From the NCBI GenBank assembly GCA_024275135.1, contig JAJRZS010000046.1, positions 1-64,000 on the forward strand: 64,000 bases of DNA. The letters run 5' to 3'. Source of the DNA: Planctomycetota bacterium (GTDB taxonomy: Bacteria; Planctomycetota; UBA1135). Below the pieces are notes generated by a model. That model ran no database searches. It was not told where the DNA came from and worked only from the letters and a program-made list of their open reading frames with translations. Of this stretch, positions 51,138-60,462 are shown piece by piece. The position numbers were made by a program, and so were the translations under genes. Every line of letters begins with the position of its first letter. Within the stretch, counting starts at the first letter, position 1.

Positions 51138-51922
51138 GCCGCAAACGCCGCCTGCAGGCCATGCGCCCGGCATTCATCCTGGTCAGCAATTTTTTGCGCC
51201 AGGATTTGGCGTTGAAATATCGTCGTTCTGTACTCGGTTTTCTGTGGTCGCTTTTGAACCCCCTGCTCATGCTGGTGGTGATGACGGTGGCCTTTTCCTT
51301 TCTCTTTGGTCGCGGTACTGGCCCCGGCAGTTTTTCCCTCCACCTTTTTGCCTGCCTCCTTCCCTGGCAATGTTTGTTTGCCTGCGTGGTACAGGGCAGT
51401 CGCTCTTTTCTCGCCGCTGAAAAATTTATTCGCCAAGTTCCCATTCCCATCTGGGTATTCCCTCTGCGCCACTCTTTGTTTGCGCTTACGGAGTACTTGC
51501 TTTCAAGCGTAGCCCTTTCCCTCATTATTTGGTTTGTGGGATTGGTGCCCACCACCGCGCTTTTCATTTTGCCGCTTTCCGTACTTTGTATTTTTGGTTT
51601 TGGTTTTGGCCTGGCAGCGATGAGTGGGGTGCTGGTAGTTTATTTTCGCGATGCTGAACACTTGGTTGCGGTGATTTTGCGCGCATGGTTTTATCTTTCG
51701 CCTGTCCTCATTCCATTCACCGCAATTCCGCCACATCTGTTACCGGTTTTCCGATTAAACCCGGCTTATTACCTTTTGCAAATGTTTGATAGCCCTATCA
51801 CGCATGGGCTGTTTCCACCCCTAGAAACCATCCTTGTTTCCATTGCCCTTGGTTTCGTTTCCACACTTTTGGGCATCCTCACTTTGTCCAAGTTCAAAGA
51901 TGACATTGTTTTCCGACTCTGA
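51134..51922 (+). CDS. wzm: ABC-2 polysaccharide exporter permease (Wzm)
   Basis: Inner-membrane subunit of 262 residues with six helices. LALKYRRSVLGFLWSLLNPLLMLVVM is the ABC-2 N-terminal motif of O-antigen and teichoic-type exporters. FYLSPVLIPFTAIP and LNPAYYLLQMF are the typical C-terminal stretch. The ATPase gene starts inside its last 23 bases. It would export undecaprenyl-linked glycan. Confidence 0.9.
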   Translation: MSRKRRLQAMRPAFILVSNFLRQDLALKYRRSVLGFLWSLLNPLLMLVVMTVAFSFLFGRGTGPGSFSLHLFACLLPWQCLFACVVQGSRSFLAAEKFIRQVPIPIWVFPLRHSLFALTEYLLSSVALSLIIWFVGLVPTTALFILPLSVLCIFGFGFGLAAMSGVLVVYFRDAEHLVAVILRAWFYLSPVLIPFTAIPPHLLPVFRLNPAYYLLQMFDSPITHGLFPPLETILVSIALGFVSTLLGILTLSKFKDDIVFRL

Positions 51923-52685
51923 AGTTTGCATTCGGCTGAAGGATGCGGATTTGAACTTCCGTGTCTACAAGAATCGTCGACCCAATCTCAAGTCGGCGCT
52001 GTTGAATCTTTTTGGGCGCGGGGCCAAAGAATCTTATGCCAAGCAAGAGTTTCCAGCTTTACGCAACATCAACCTCAACCTGAAGCCAGGCGATCGTGTC
52101 GGCGTGATTGGGCGTAATGGCGCAGGCAAAAGTACTTTATTGCGCGTCATTGCAGGCATCTATCAACCCAGCGCGGGCAGCGTGCAAGTTCAAGGTTTTT
52201 TGGTGCCCTTGTTTCAGGTGAGCCTTGGTTTCCAACCCGAGATGACAGGCTTTGAAAATGTTGAGCAAGCGGGTGCATTGTTTGGCATCAACCGTGAGGC
52301 CATGCGTGCCCGCGCAGATTCTATTTTTGAATTTGCTGAGCTAGAAGATTTTCGTAACACCCCCCTAAAATATTATTCCCGGGGTATGGGGATGCGCCTG
52401 GCTTTCACTACCATTACTTCCATTCATCCCCAAATCCTTTTGCTCGACGAAGTCTTCGGCGGCGGCGACCGTGGATTTCAAGAAAAGGCGATTCAACGTA
52501 TGGAGGCCCTTATTGAACGCACCCCAATCGTGGTAACGGTTTCTCATTCCATGGAAATTATCAAGCGCATTTCCAACCGCGTGTTGTGGTTGAAAAATGG
52601 TCGCATTGTGATGGATGGAGAACCAGAGCCCGTTGTCCAAGCCTATGAGGAAGAGGTCCCTGGTTGCGATGCAGCAGAAACCTAA
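51900..52685 (+). CDS. wzt: ABC polysaccharide exporter ATPase (Wzt)
   Basis: A protein of 261 residues. The N-terminal part has RVYKNRRPNLKSALLNLF, as in the Wzt/KpsT/TagH group. Walker A is GRNGAGKSTLL, signature YYSRGMGMRLAF, Walker B ILLLDEVFGGGD, and the switch His is in VTVSHSMEII. There is no C-terminal carbohydrate-binding domain, unlike E. coli O9a Wzt, so substrate selection should not depend on reading a capped chain through that domain. The start overlaps the permease. Confidence 0.9.
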   Translation: MTLFSDSEVCIRLKDADLNFRVYKNRRPNLKSALLNLFGRGAKESYAKQEFPALRNINLNLKPGDRVGVIGRNGAGKSTLLRVIAGIYQPSAGSVQVQGFLVPLFQVSLGFQPEMTGFENVEQAGALFGINREAMRARADSIFEFAELEDFRNTPLKYYSRGMGMRLAFTTITSIHPQILLLDEVFGGGDRGFQEKAIQRMEALIERTPIVVTVSHSMEIIKRISNRVLWLKNGRIVMDGEPEPVVQAYEEEVPGCDAAET

Positions 52686-53514
52686 TCCTCCGGGGGTGAG
52701 TATTTCGGTGGTCACTTACGACCCCAATCTCCAATACTTGCGCAAAACGCTTGCTGCGGCCTCAGCTGCCGTGCGTGCAGCCATCGCTGAAGGTCTAATT
52801 GCCGACACCGATTTATTGTTAGTCGACAACGGCCCCGGCGATGATTGGGGCGAAAAACTGCAGCAGGTTTTGGATGAAGTTTGGGATCCGGCAGCTGGCA
52901 TGGTGGAAATTCATCCTGCCCGTCAAAACTTGGGCTATGGCCGCGGTCACAACCTCGGCATTTTGCGTTGCCGCAAACGTTATTACCTGGTATTGAATCC
53001 CGACGCGGTGATGGATACCGACGCCCTCATCCATGCCGTTCGTTTTATGGAAGCTCATACGGAAGTCGGCATGTTAGCTCCCCGCGTTCGCGCTGGTGCT
53101 GGCGATAATCAACACCTTTGCAAGCAAGACCCAAACCTGTTGGATTTGTTCCTACGCGGCTTTGCTCCCAGTTGGCTGCAAAGAAGGTTTCAGCAGCGGC
53201 TGAGCCGTTATGCCTTATCGGAACTCGGCATCGAGCAAGCCCATATCGGCCTTCCCGTTCTCAGTGGCTGCTTTTTGTTCTGCCGTACCCGCATTTTGCA
53301 GCAAGCCGGCGGCTTCGACCCGCGCTACTTCCTTTATTTCGAAGACAACGATCTCAGTCGCATGGTGCGCAACCTGGCTGCCTTGGCTTATGAGCCGAAA
53401 GTGGTCATCGAGCATTATGGTGGCGGCGCCTCGCACAAAGGCCTAGCTCATGTGCGCATGTTTGGGGTGTCGGCGTGGAAATATTTTCGCAAACATGGCT
53501 GGCGCTGGAAGTAG
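52669..53514 (+). CDS. GT2 glycosyltransferase (rhamnosyltransferase-like)
   Basis: A protein of 281 residues from MQQKPNPPG. It has VSISVVTYDPNLQYLRKTL, LLLVDNGPGD, NLGYGRGHNLGIL and YLVLNPDAVMDTDAL (DxD-like), with LSGCFLFCRTRILQQAGGFDPRYFLYFEDNDLSRMV, the WbbL-like pattern. It overlaps wzt by 17 bp. The sugar it transfers is inferred only. It is the last plus-strand gene before the FG-GAP gene. Confidence 0.85.
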   Translation: MQQKPNPPGVSISVVTYDPNLQYLRKTLAAASAAVRAAIAEGLIADTDLLLVDNGPGDDWGEKLQQVLDEVWDPAAGMVEIHPARQNLGYGRGHNLGILRCRKRYYLVLNPDAVMDTDALIHAVRFMEAHTEVGMLAPRVRAGAGDNQHLCKQDPNLLDLFLRGFAPSWLQRRFQQRLSRYALSELGIEQAHIGLPVLSGCFLFCRTRILQQAGGFDPRYFLYFEDNDLSRMVRNLAALAYEPKVVIEHYGGGASHKGLAHVRMFGVSAWKYFRKHGWRWK

Positions 53515-53537
53515 CACCAGCCATGTTGCGAAAACCG

Positions 53538-55706
53538 TTACTGCACGGTTAGCTGCAATTGGTTGCTGTTGGAATGCACGCCGTTGTTGTCTTGCACCGC
53601 TTGGAACCAAACGGTTTGTCCCACCACCGAAGATGGAACGGCGAGAGTGAAGCTCATAGCGCCACTGGGGTCGACAGGTGCAGTGCCGAGTGTGTACAGC
53701 GGGGGAGTGAGCGCAACCACAAAGCCAGAGCGCACTTCGTAGGGGCCGGGGCCGAGAAGGGAAGCAAATACGGTGACGGTGGTGCCAGGAACAAAGCCAA
53801 AGCCTTGGAAAGTGGCGGTGCTGCCACCAACCAGATTCTGAATGTCCAAGGTTTGGATGCGTCCGGCGGAAAGAGCCGTGATGGCACCGTTGCCACGGTG
53901 GGCTCCATAATCGCCAAGGCCGGAACCCAACACCAAATCGCTGACCCCATCGTGATCGTGGTCGAAGGACAAGACGCGTGCCCAACCAGCCCGATCCCCA
54001 TCATGACCCCCATCATGGCGCCAGATGATGGAGCCGTCCGTCATGCTGAAGGCTTTGACCAAACCGTTGTCGCGCAGACCTTGGGTGTTGGAGAAGGGGC
54101 TAAAGGCGAGCAAATCCGTGTGACCATCACCATTCATGTCGGTGAAGGTGGTGAGGTCTTTACCCAAAAGCTCTTGCGCTTCGGTGCCGGCAACCGACCA
54201 AACATTGGTTCCGTTGGCTCCGCTTACGCCGAGGATTTCACCGCAGTCATAGAGACCGTTGATGTCGGCGTTGTGGGCACCCAAGATGACATCTTGCATA
54301 CCATCACCAGAGAAATCGGCAACCATCACCACCGAGGTGCCCAGCTGCTCCCCACTGAAAGAACCATCCTTGCGCCAGATAAGCCCGCCAGCCATGGCGC
54401 TAATCGCTTGCACATAACCATTGTCGGTTTTGCCGAGAGTGGAAGCGGTAGGCAGGCCGGTAAGCAAATCACCCAAGCCGTCGCCATCGACATCATCGAG
54501 GGCGAGTAGGCCGGAGCCAAAGCGGCCGTAGTTGACCGAGCCCTGGGTGGACCAAAGCAGAGTGCCGCTCGCCGAGGAATAGGCTTCTAGCAGGCCATTT
54601 TCCACCATGCCCAGGCCGGAAGAGCCGGGGGACGAAACTGCGAAATCGGGAATGCCATCCAAATCCACATCCCCGATTTTCAAGGCCGAGGAGCCGAGGT
54701 TCATGTCGTGTTGGTTGCCGTCGACATGCCACAGCATGGTGCCGGTGGCGCCACTTACCATCTCCACCCAGCCATTGTTGAAGAAGCCGGCGGAGGAACC
54801 CGAGGGTGCACGCAGAAGGAGATCCAACACGCCGTCGCCATCCACATCTTCTGAGGCTTTGGCCACCTGGGCCATATGCTCAAAGCTGCCGGCACCATCG
54901 CGTCGCCACAAAATGGTGCCGGAAGCTGCCGACAAAGCAGAGGCCACACCGTTTTGGTACAGGCCATTGCTGCTGGCGTCGGAGGCGAGTGACAAAATGT
55001 CGGGAAGGGTGTCGCCGTCGAGGTCGGTGGTGACCGCAATTTGCGCACCTAAGTTTTCGTCGCTGGCCGCGCCGTTGACCAACCACACTGTGGAGCCCCA
55101 CGCACCAGAAATCACCAAGATAGACCCATTGAAGTAAAGGCTGCCGGTGGAAGCAAGCGGCATGGCGCACAGGATGTCGGGGACACCATCGCTGTTGATG
55201 TCGCCAAGGGTGTCCATGTTTTCCCCCAGACGCGCGTGGTCGCTGGGACCCAACATTTGCCACAAAATGGTGCCGTCGGAACCGCGGAGGGCGGTGATGC
55301 GACCATTTTCTACATGACCATTCGAGCTGACTTCCGGCTCACCAATGAGGAAATCATCCATCTGGTCGCCGTCAAAGTCGCCGGGGTAGGCCATGTATTT
55401 GCCGACCAACTGATGGTCGACCCAGCCTGCGTATTGCCAGAGGTGGGTGCCGTCGGCGCCGGAGATGGCGGTGATCACCCCCGTGCGGGCATGGCCAGCG
55501 TAATCCCCATTGGGGGCCACCGATAAGAAGTCGGCGACACCATCTTGGTTCAAGTCGCTAACAGCATGCAACTTGGAGCCCAGGCCAACATAGTTGCTGC
55601 TGCCCGTGCTTTGCCAGATGGTAGAGGGGGCTGGATCTTGGGCGGAAAGAGCCGCTGTAGCCAAGAAAAGAGAAAGACCAAGCAGTAGGGGGGTGCGGGG
55701 AATCAT
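53538..55706 (-). CDS. FG-GAP/VCBS repeat secreted protein
   Basis: A protein of 722 residues from MIPRTPLLL, with a signal peptide (LLLGLSLFLATAALSA). About eleven repeats of 50-55 residues follow. Each has a calcium-loop style DxNxDGxxD, such as DLNQDGVADFL, DFDGDQMDDFL and DVDGDGLGDLL, and a turn near ALSGADGT or similar. The family forms a beta-propeller with bound Ca. The C-terminal 110 residues form a separate beta domain (FTLAVPSSVVGQTVWFQAV), a tail I associate with planctomycete secreted proteins. The function is unknown, and it may bind other surface proteins or glycans. Confidence 0.85.
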   Translation of the reverse strand: MIPRTPLLLGLSLFLATAALSAQDPAPSTIWQSTGSSNYVGLGSKLHAVSDLNQDGVADFLSVAPNGDYAGHARTGVITAISGADGTHLWQYAGWVDHQLVGKYMAYPGDFDGDQMDDFLIGEPEVSSNGHVENGRITALRGSDGTILWQMLGPSDHARLGENMDTLGDINSDGVPDILCAMPLASTGSLYFNGSILVISGAWGSTVWLVNGAASDENLGAQIAVTTDLDGDTLPDILSLASDASSNGLYQNGVASALSAASGTILWRRDGAGSFEHMAQVAKASEDVDGDGVLDLLLRAPSGSSAGFFNNGWVEMVSGATGTMLWHVDGNQHDMNLGSSALKIGDVDLDGIPDFAVSSPGSSGLGMVENGLLEAYSSASGTLLWSTQGSVNYGRFGSGLLALDDVDGDGLGDLLTGLPTASTLGKTDNGYVQAISAMAGGLIWRKDGSFSGEQLGTSVVMVADFSGDGMQDVILGAHNADINGLYDCGEILGVSGANGTNVWSVAGTEAQELLGKDLTTFTDMNGDGHTDLLAFSPFSNTQGLRDNGLVKAFSMTDGSIIWRHDGGHDGDRAGWARVLSFDHDHDGVSDLVLGSGLGDYGAHRGNGAITALSAGRIQTLDIQNLVGGSTATFQGFGFVPGTTVTVFASLLGPGPYEVRSGFVVALTPPLYTLGTAPVDPSGAMSFTLAVPSSVVGQTVWFQAVQDNNGVHSNSNQLQLTVQ

Positions 55707-55798
55707 GCCCTTCAACATACCACTGGAGGCAGCCATTGGGGGGTGTCCTTTGCTATCCTGAGGCCAAGCGATGTCATCATCGCCCCCCTCTTCAGCCG

Positions 55799-56830
55799 AT
55801 GTTGTCGCCCATTCTCGGGGTTTTTTTCTTCACCCTCCTCGCCACATGGTGGTTGATGCGGGCCGGCCATGGCTGGACGGCGGTCGACGAGCCCAATCAC
55901 CGCTCCTTGCATGCCGCCAAGGTTCCTAAAGGTGGCGGGTTGGCGATTGTCGGCGCCCTGGTTTTGGTGGAGCTCATCCAGCGACTGCGCGGCCTCGAAT
56001 TTTTTCCCAATACCCTGTCTTTATTGGGTTTTTTGGCCATCGCTTGGGTTTCCTTTTTGGACGATCGCAAGCCGGTACCCTCGGGCATTCGCCTCCTCGT
56101 CCACTTGCTTGCGGCCTCCCTACTGGTGGGCAGTGGGCTGCAGCTAGAAACCCTGCCTCTGCCCGGCATTCTCGACCAACCCCTGTCCTTGGGCTGGCTG
56201 GCTTTGCCCATCAGCCTGATGTTCACAGTCTGGTTCACCAACCTCTACAATTTCATGGACGGGATGGATGGTTTTGCCGGCGGCATGACTGCGCTGGGTT
56301 TTGGTGGCTGCGCCTTTTTGAGCTGGGCCCAGGGCGACCCGAGCTTGGCCTTGCTTTGTGCCCTCGCTGCCGCCGCTGGTGGTGGTTTTTTGTGTTGGAA
56401 TTTTCCACCAGCACGCATTTTCATGGGCGACGTCGCCGCGGCCCCATTGGGCTATTTGGTGGCCTTAGTCTGCTTTCTTGGAGTTCAAAACAAGTCTCTG
56501 CACTTGTGGCAAACCCTCCTCATCTTCGCCCCCTTTTGGGTCGACGCCACCGCCACCCTGCTCCGCCGCCTCCTCCAGGGCGAGCGCGTCTGGGAGGCGC
56601 ACCGCACCCATGCCTACCAGCGCTTTGCCCAAGTTGGATGGGGGCACCGTCGCACTACTTTGGCCGAATATGCACTGATGGGGCTCTGCATCGGCGCTGC
56701 CTGGGCCTTTGCCCAACTCCAGGCCGAGGGGCAGATGCTGCTGTTGGTCACCATGACCGCCCTCTTTTTCCTAATTTGGTTGGTTTTGCGGGCCGTAGAG
56801 AAGACGCAAGCAATCTCCGGGAAGAAATAG
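55799..56830 (+). CDS. Undecaprenyl-phosphate GlcNAc/FucNAc-1-P transferase (WecA/WbpL-like)
   Basis: A polytopic enzyme of 343 residues with about 10-11 helices. RSLHAAKVPKGGGLAIVG, FTNLYNFMDGMDGFAGG (the catalytic Asp pair) and NFPPARIFMGDVAAAPLGY are MraY/WecA superfamily motifs. HRTHAYQRFAQVGWGHRRT is the HxH-type loop. It would start glycan assembly on undecaprenyl phosphate. It precedes the WbpM-like gene, as in FucNAc-starting O-antigen loci. Confidence 0.9.
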   Translation: MLSPILGVFFFTLLATWWLMRAGHGWTAVDEPNHRSLHAAKVPKGGGLAIVGALVLVELIQRLRGLEFFPNTLSLLGFLAIAWVSFLDDRKPVPSGIRLLVHLLAASLLVGSGLQLETLPLPGILDQPLSLGWLALPISLMFTVWFTNLYNFMDGMDGFAGGMTALGFGGCAFLSWAQGDPSLALLCALAAAAGGGFLCWNFPPARIFMGDVAAAPLGYLVALVCFLGVQNKSLHLWQTLLIFAPFWVDATATLLRRLLQGERVWEAHRTHAYQRFAQVGWGHRRTTLAEYALMGLCIGAAWAFAQLQAEGQMLLLVTMTALFFLIWLVLRAVEKTQAISGKK

Positions 56831-56940
56831 CAACATCCTATCGTCTCAAGCTTTGCGGTCTTGGGAAAGCCCGGTTTTGCTAAACTCTCGCCGCGACGGG
56901 CCCATGCCTCCCCATCCGCGGAGGAGGCCCCTCTCACCCA

Positions 56941-58920
56941 ATGCCATCCGACCGACTCTCTCGCCGCCAAAAACAATTGGCGTTGGTCGCCTTGGACCTC
57001 GGCCTGTTCGCCCTCGCCCTGTGGGGAGCTTTCGCCCTGCGCAAATCGGCCCTTTTCCCCAACTTCGAAGGCAACTACCTCATCATGCTTGGGGTTATCG
57101 CCGCCTCGCGCATTCCCATTTACTTGCGCTTGGGGCTTTATCGCGCAGTCTTGCGCTATCCCAGCCCGCAACTCACCCGCATTGCTCTGCAAGGCATGGG
57201 CTTGTCGATGATCATCATCGGTACCGCCTTGTATCTGTTGCAGCTCACGGGTGATCCCCGCTCGATTCTGATTATCGAGCCCTTCATCTCCACCTTGTTG
57301 GTGATTGCCAGCCGGGAAGTGTTGGCCAAATGGAGTGCGCGGCGCAACGCCTCCCATCGTCTGCTCGATGCCCCCGCCCCGGTTTTGATTTATGGCGCGG
57401 GTTCCGCCGGCTTGCAACTTGCGCAAACTTTGCGCTATGGCGACGACTACCACCCCGTCGCCTTCTTGGACGATGAACCGTCGAAGTGGGGTTTGGAAGT
57501 GGGCAACCTCAAGGTTTATCCGCCGTCTCGCATTGAGGAATTGGTGCAACGCTACGGCATCCAGCAAGCCTTGTTGGCCGCCCCCGCCTCCGACGCCGCC
57601 CACCGCCGGCAAATGATTGAGTTGTTGGAGCGCGCCGGCCTGAGCATTTGGGAGGTCCCCAACTTTCTCGATTTGATTCGCGGCAATCACCGCCTTGATG
57701 AATTGGCCGAGGTGCAAACCACCGATCTCCTGGGTCGCAGCACCGTCTCCCCCGACACCAAACTCTTAGCCAAAGTGATTCCCGGGCGTTCGGTCTTGGT
57801 TACTGGCGCTGGCGGCTCCATTGGTTCTGAACTTTGTCGGCAGGTGGCCGCTTTGCAACCAGCACAGTTGGTGCTGTTTGAAACCAACGAGTACGCGCTT
57901 TACCAAATTGAAATGGAGTTGGGGGAGCTTTACCCACAACTCAAAGTTGCTGCGGTTTTGGGCTCCGTGCTCGATGAAAATCGATTCGAAGAAACTTGCC
58001 AGCGCTTTGGCGTGCAATCGATTTATCACGCCGCAGCCTACAAGCATGTGCCTTTGGTGGAACAAAACCCGCTGTCGGGCGTGCGCAACAATGTCTTTGG
58101 CACTCTCACCGCCGCGCGGGTGGCGGTGCGCTGCGGAGTGGACAACTTCCTTATGGTGTCCACAGATAAAGCGGTACGCCCATGCAATGTGATGGGCGCG
58201 TCGAAGCGGGTTGCAGAATTGGCCTGCTTGATGGTGGCGGAACAAGCTCGCCATCAACAAGTGCCCAGCCACCCAACGCGTTTTGCCATTGTGCGCTTTG
58301 GCAATGTGTTGGATAGCGCCGGCTCGGTGGTGCCCTTGTTCCGGCGCCAAATCGCTTCGGGGGGGCCGGTTACAGTGACCCACCCCGAAATGCAGCGCTA
58401 CTTCATGACCATCCCCGAAGCTGCGCAGTTGGTGGTGCAAGCCAGCGCCATGGGCGACGGTGGCGAGGTCTACTTACTGGATATGGGGGAGCCGGTCAAA
58501 GTGGTGGAGTTGGCGCGGCGCATGATTGAATTGGCAACGCGTAGTTGCAGCCGCGAAATTGCAATCGAGTTCACAGGATTGCGGCCGGGTGAAAAGTTGG
58601 TGGAAGAGTTGTTGGTCGATCCAGCGCGGAGTGAAGCCACCACGCACCCCAAGATTTTCAAAGCCTTAGAAAATGGCGCCGATTCCCAAACGGTGGCGCG
58701 TTTGCTTGCCCAACTAGAAAATGCCTTAGACAAGGACTCCTTGGATGCGGTGTATGGCATCCTGGAACAATTGGTGGAAAGTTATGTTCGCCCGCAGGCG
58801 CCCAAAGATGTTTTGGATCGCAACGACAGCGCCTATTCCTTCCATGCGGAAGATGCTGCACAGGCGGCGGAGGCGGAAGTGGAAACGAAGCCCGTGCGGG
58901 TGATTAAGCCAAGCGCTTAA
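56941..58920 (+). CDS. WbpM/FlaA1-type nucleotide-sugar C4,6-dehydratase
   Basis: A membrane-bound enzyme of 659 residues. Four N-terminal helices lie within about 15-120, then a CoA-binding-like domain (PVLIYGAGSAGLQLA, near 145). The SDR core runs from about 280: VLVTGAGGSIGSELCRQ, IYHAAAYKHVPLVEQNP, MVSTDKAVRPCNVMGASKR (Met replaces Tyr), and GLRPGEKLVEELL. Such enzymes make UDP-4-keto-6-deoxy-GlcNAc, the precursor for QuiNAc, bacillosamine or FucNAc. The C-terminus has an acidic extension of about 40 residues. A companion aminotransferase lies at 26952. Confidence 0.92.
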   Translation: MPSDRLSRRQKQLALVALDLGLFALALWGAFALRKSALFPNFEGNYLIMLGVIAASRIPIYLRLGLYRAVLRYPSPQLTRIALQGMGLSMIIIGTALYLLQLTGDPRSILIIEPFISTLLVIASREVLAKWSARRNASHRLLDAPAPVLIYGAGSAGLQLAQTLRYGDDYHPVAFLDDEPSKWGLEVGNLKVYPPSRIEELVQRYGIQQALLAAPASDAAHRRQMIELLERAGLSIWEVPNFLDLIRGNHRLDELAEVQTTDLLGRSTVSPDTKLLAKVIPGRSVLVTGAGGSIGSELCRQVAALQPAQLVLFETNEYALYQIEMELGELYPQLKVAAVLGSVLDENRFEETCQRFGVQSIYHAAAYKHVPLVEQNPLSGVRNNVFGTLTAARVAVRCGVDNFLMVSTDKAVRPCNVMGASKRVAELACLMVAEQARHQQVPSHPTRFAIVRFGNVLDSAGSVVPLFRRQIASGGPVTVTHPEMQRYFMTIPEAAQLVVQASAMGDGGEVYLLDMGEPVKVVELARRMIELATRSCSREIAIEFTGLRPGEKLVEELLVDPARSEATTHPKIFKALENGADSQTVARLLAQLENALDKDSLDAVYGILEQLVESYVRPQAPKDVLDRNDSAYSFHAEDAAQAAEAEVETKPVRVIKPSA

Positions 58921-59443
58921 TCACATGCCAGCCGAAGGGAGATTTCTCTTCGTCGTACTCGGCCATCCCGATTTCGTTTTCGGCTAAGGAAAAGCCGACG
59001 TCGCCGAATGCAGGGACCATGGCCGCGCGTGGATGCGGGGTGCTGGCCTGCTTGGCATTGGCTTCCTCTTGCAAGCCCTCGACAAAGGTTTGCATCAAAC
59101 CCTGGGCATGCTCCAAAGACATCTCACCTTCCTCGATGGCTTTGGTGAGTTCGGCTTCCCGCTCGGCGGCACGCCCGTTGAGCTCGGAAATGACTTGACC
59201 AAAGTCCATGCCCTCCACGCCATGGTTGATGAGTTTGTAAACCCCAGGATTGGGATCGTCTTCGCGCACCGGGTCGTCGGAAAACTCACGCACCAAAGCA
59301 GAAAAATCTTCTCCGCCTTTTGCGCGCTGGTAGAGGACGTCGGCGAGAGCTTGCGCCTGCTCTTTGGAACGGTCGGCGGCTGCCGGAGTTTCCGTGAAAG
59401 AGACGAGGATATGCTGGATTGTGATGCGTTCGGGCTCGGACAT
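58904..59443 (-). CDS. Parvulin-type peptidyl-prolyl isomerase with an insert
   Basis: A protein of 179 residues. The PpiC fold starts with ITIQHILVSFTETP and shows FSALVREFSDDPVREDDPNPG, and ends with MAEYDEEKSPFGWHVIKRL. About 70 residues (roughly 80-150), a helical charged insert (LNGRAAEREAELTKAIEEGE), divide the domain from its last strands. No signal peptide is seen, so it may be cytoplasmic. It converges on the WbpM-like gene, with a 17-bp overlap. Confidence 0.8.
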   Translation of the reverse strand: MSEPERITIQHILVSFTETPAAADRSKEQAQALADVLYQRAKGGEDFSALVREFSDDPVREDDPNPGVYKLINHGVEGMDFGQVISELNGRAAEREAELTKAIEEGEMSLEHAQGLMQTFVEGLQEEANAKQASTPHPRAAMVPAFGDVGFSLAENEIGMAEYDEEKSPFGWHVIKRLA

Positions 59444-59463
59444 GAGCCGCGTATTGTAGGGCT

Positions 59464-60462
59464 TTAAGCGCGCTCGCGCAGTAGAAGTAGCAAAAAGAAG
59501 GGGCCGCCAACGAGGGCGGTCAGGATGCCCACGGGCAAATCGCTGTGGCGCCCAAATAGTTCTAGGCTGCGCGCGGCGAGGTCGGCGAGGACGAGGAAAC
59601 CAGAGCCAAGTAGCCAGCAGGCGGGAAGGAAGAGCCCATGGCGCATGCCGGTGAAGCCGCGCAGCGCATGAGGTACGAGTAGCCCGACGAAACCAATTGG
59701 GCCGCTATGGGCGACCACGGCAGCGGCAAGCAAACTGGCGGCGAAAAGGCCCTGGCGTGTGGTGCGCTTGGCGTCGAAGCCGCGGGCGCTGGCAAGTTCG
59801 GGGTCAAATGCGAGTTGGTCGAGAGCGGGGCCGAGGCGGATGAGAAAAAACAGACCCACCACCAGCCAAGGCAAAAGGCTGAAGGGAATGGCGAAACCAA
59901 CCACATCCAAAGAACCCATGAGCCAGCGGTCGAGTACGGCGAGGCGGTAGGGGTCGGCGAGGTAGCGCACCAACATGAGGGCGGCACCGAAGAGGAAGTT
60001 GAGGGTGACTCCGGCGAGGATGAGGCCGTCGCTGCGCGGGCTTTTGCGGGCCACGGCGAGCACCAATGCGGTGGTGAAGAGGGCGAAGGCCAAGGCGGCG
60101 AAGCGTGGCAGCCAAAACCATGCGCCGAGGGTGGGAAAAGCCAAACAGAGGAAGGCGCCAAAGGTGCCGGCGGTGGATACACCTAAGGTATAGGGGGTGG
60201 CTAGGCCATTGCGCAAAATGGTTTGCATGGTGGCACCGGCGACGGCCAAGGAGCCTCCAGCCAACCAGGCCAAACACACGCGAGGCAAGCGCAAAGCCAG
60301 GATGCGGGTATGTTCCGACCAGAGCTCTGGGTTTTGATGCAGCCATTCTTCGAGTGCGCGCCGGCCATCAATGAGTTCGGCGCCCCAAAAAGGTGCCAAG
60401 GCCAAACACAGCAGAGAAAAGATGCCAAGGCCAAGCAGCAGCAGGATGGGGTGGCGACTCAC
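59464..60462 (-). CDS. FecCD/BtuC-type ABC permease
   Basis: A protein of 332 residues with about ten helices. LRLPRVCLAWLAGGSLAVAGATMQTILRNGLATPYTLGVSTAGTFGA is the FecCD signature, and HSGPIGFVGLLVPHALR follows. It transports iron-siderophore, heme or cobalamin. The ATPase gene overlaps it by 4 bp and a binding protein lies at 63414-64000 on the same strand. The substrate cannot be assigned. Confidence 0.88.
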   Translation of the reverse strand: MSRHPILLLLGLGIFSLLCLALAPFWGAELIDGRRALEEWLHQNPELWSEHTRILALRLPRVCLAWLAGGSLAVAGATMQTILRNGLATPYTLGVSTAGTFGAFLCLAFPTLGAWFWLPRFAALAFALFTTALVLAVARKSPRSDGLILAGVTLNFLFGAALMLVRYLADPYRLAVLDRWLMGSLDVVGFAIPFSLLPWLVVGLFFLIRLGPALDQLAFDPELASARGFDAKRTTRQGLFAASLLAAAVVAHSGPIGFVGLLVPHALRGFTGMRHGLFLPACWLLGSGFLVLADLAARSLELFGRHSDLPVGILTALVGGPFFLLLLLRERA

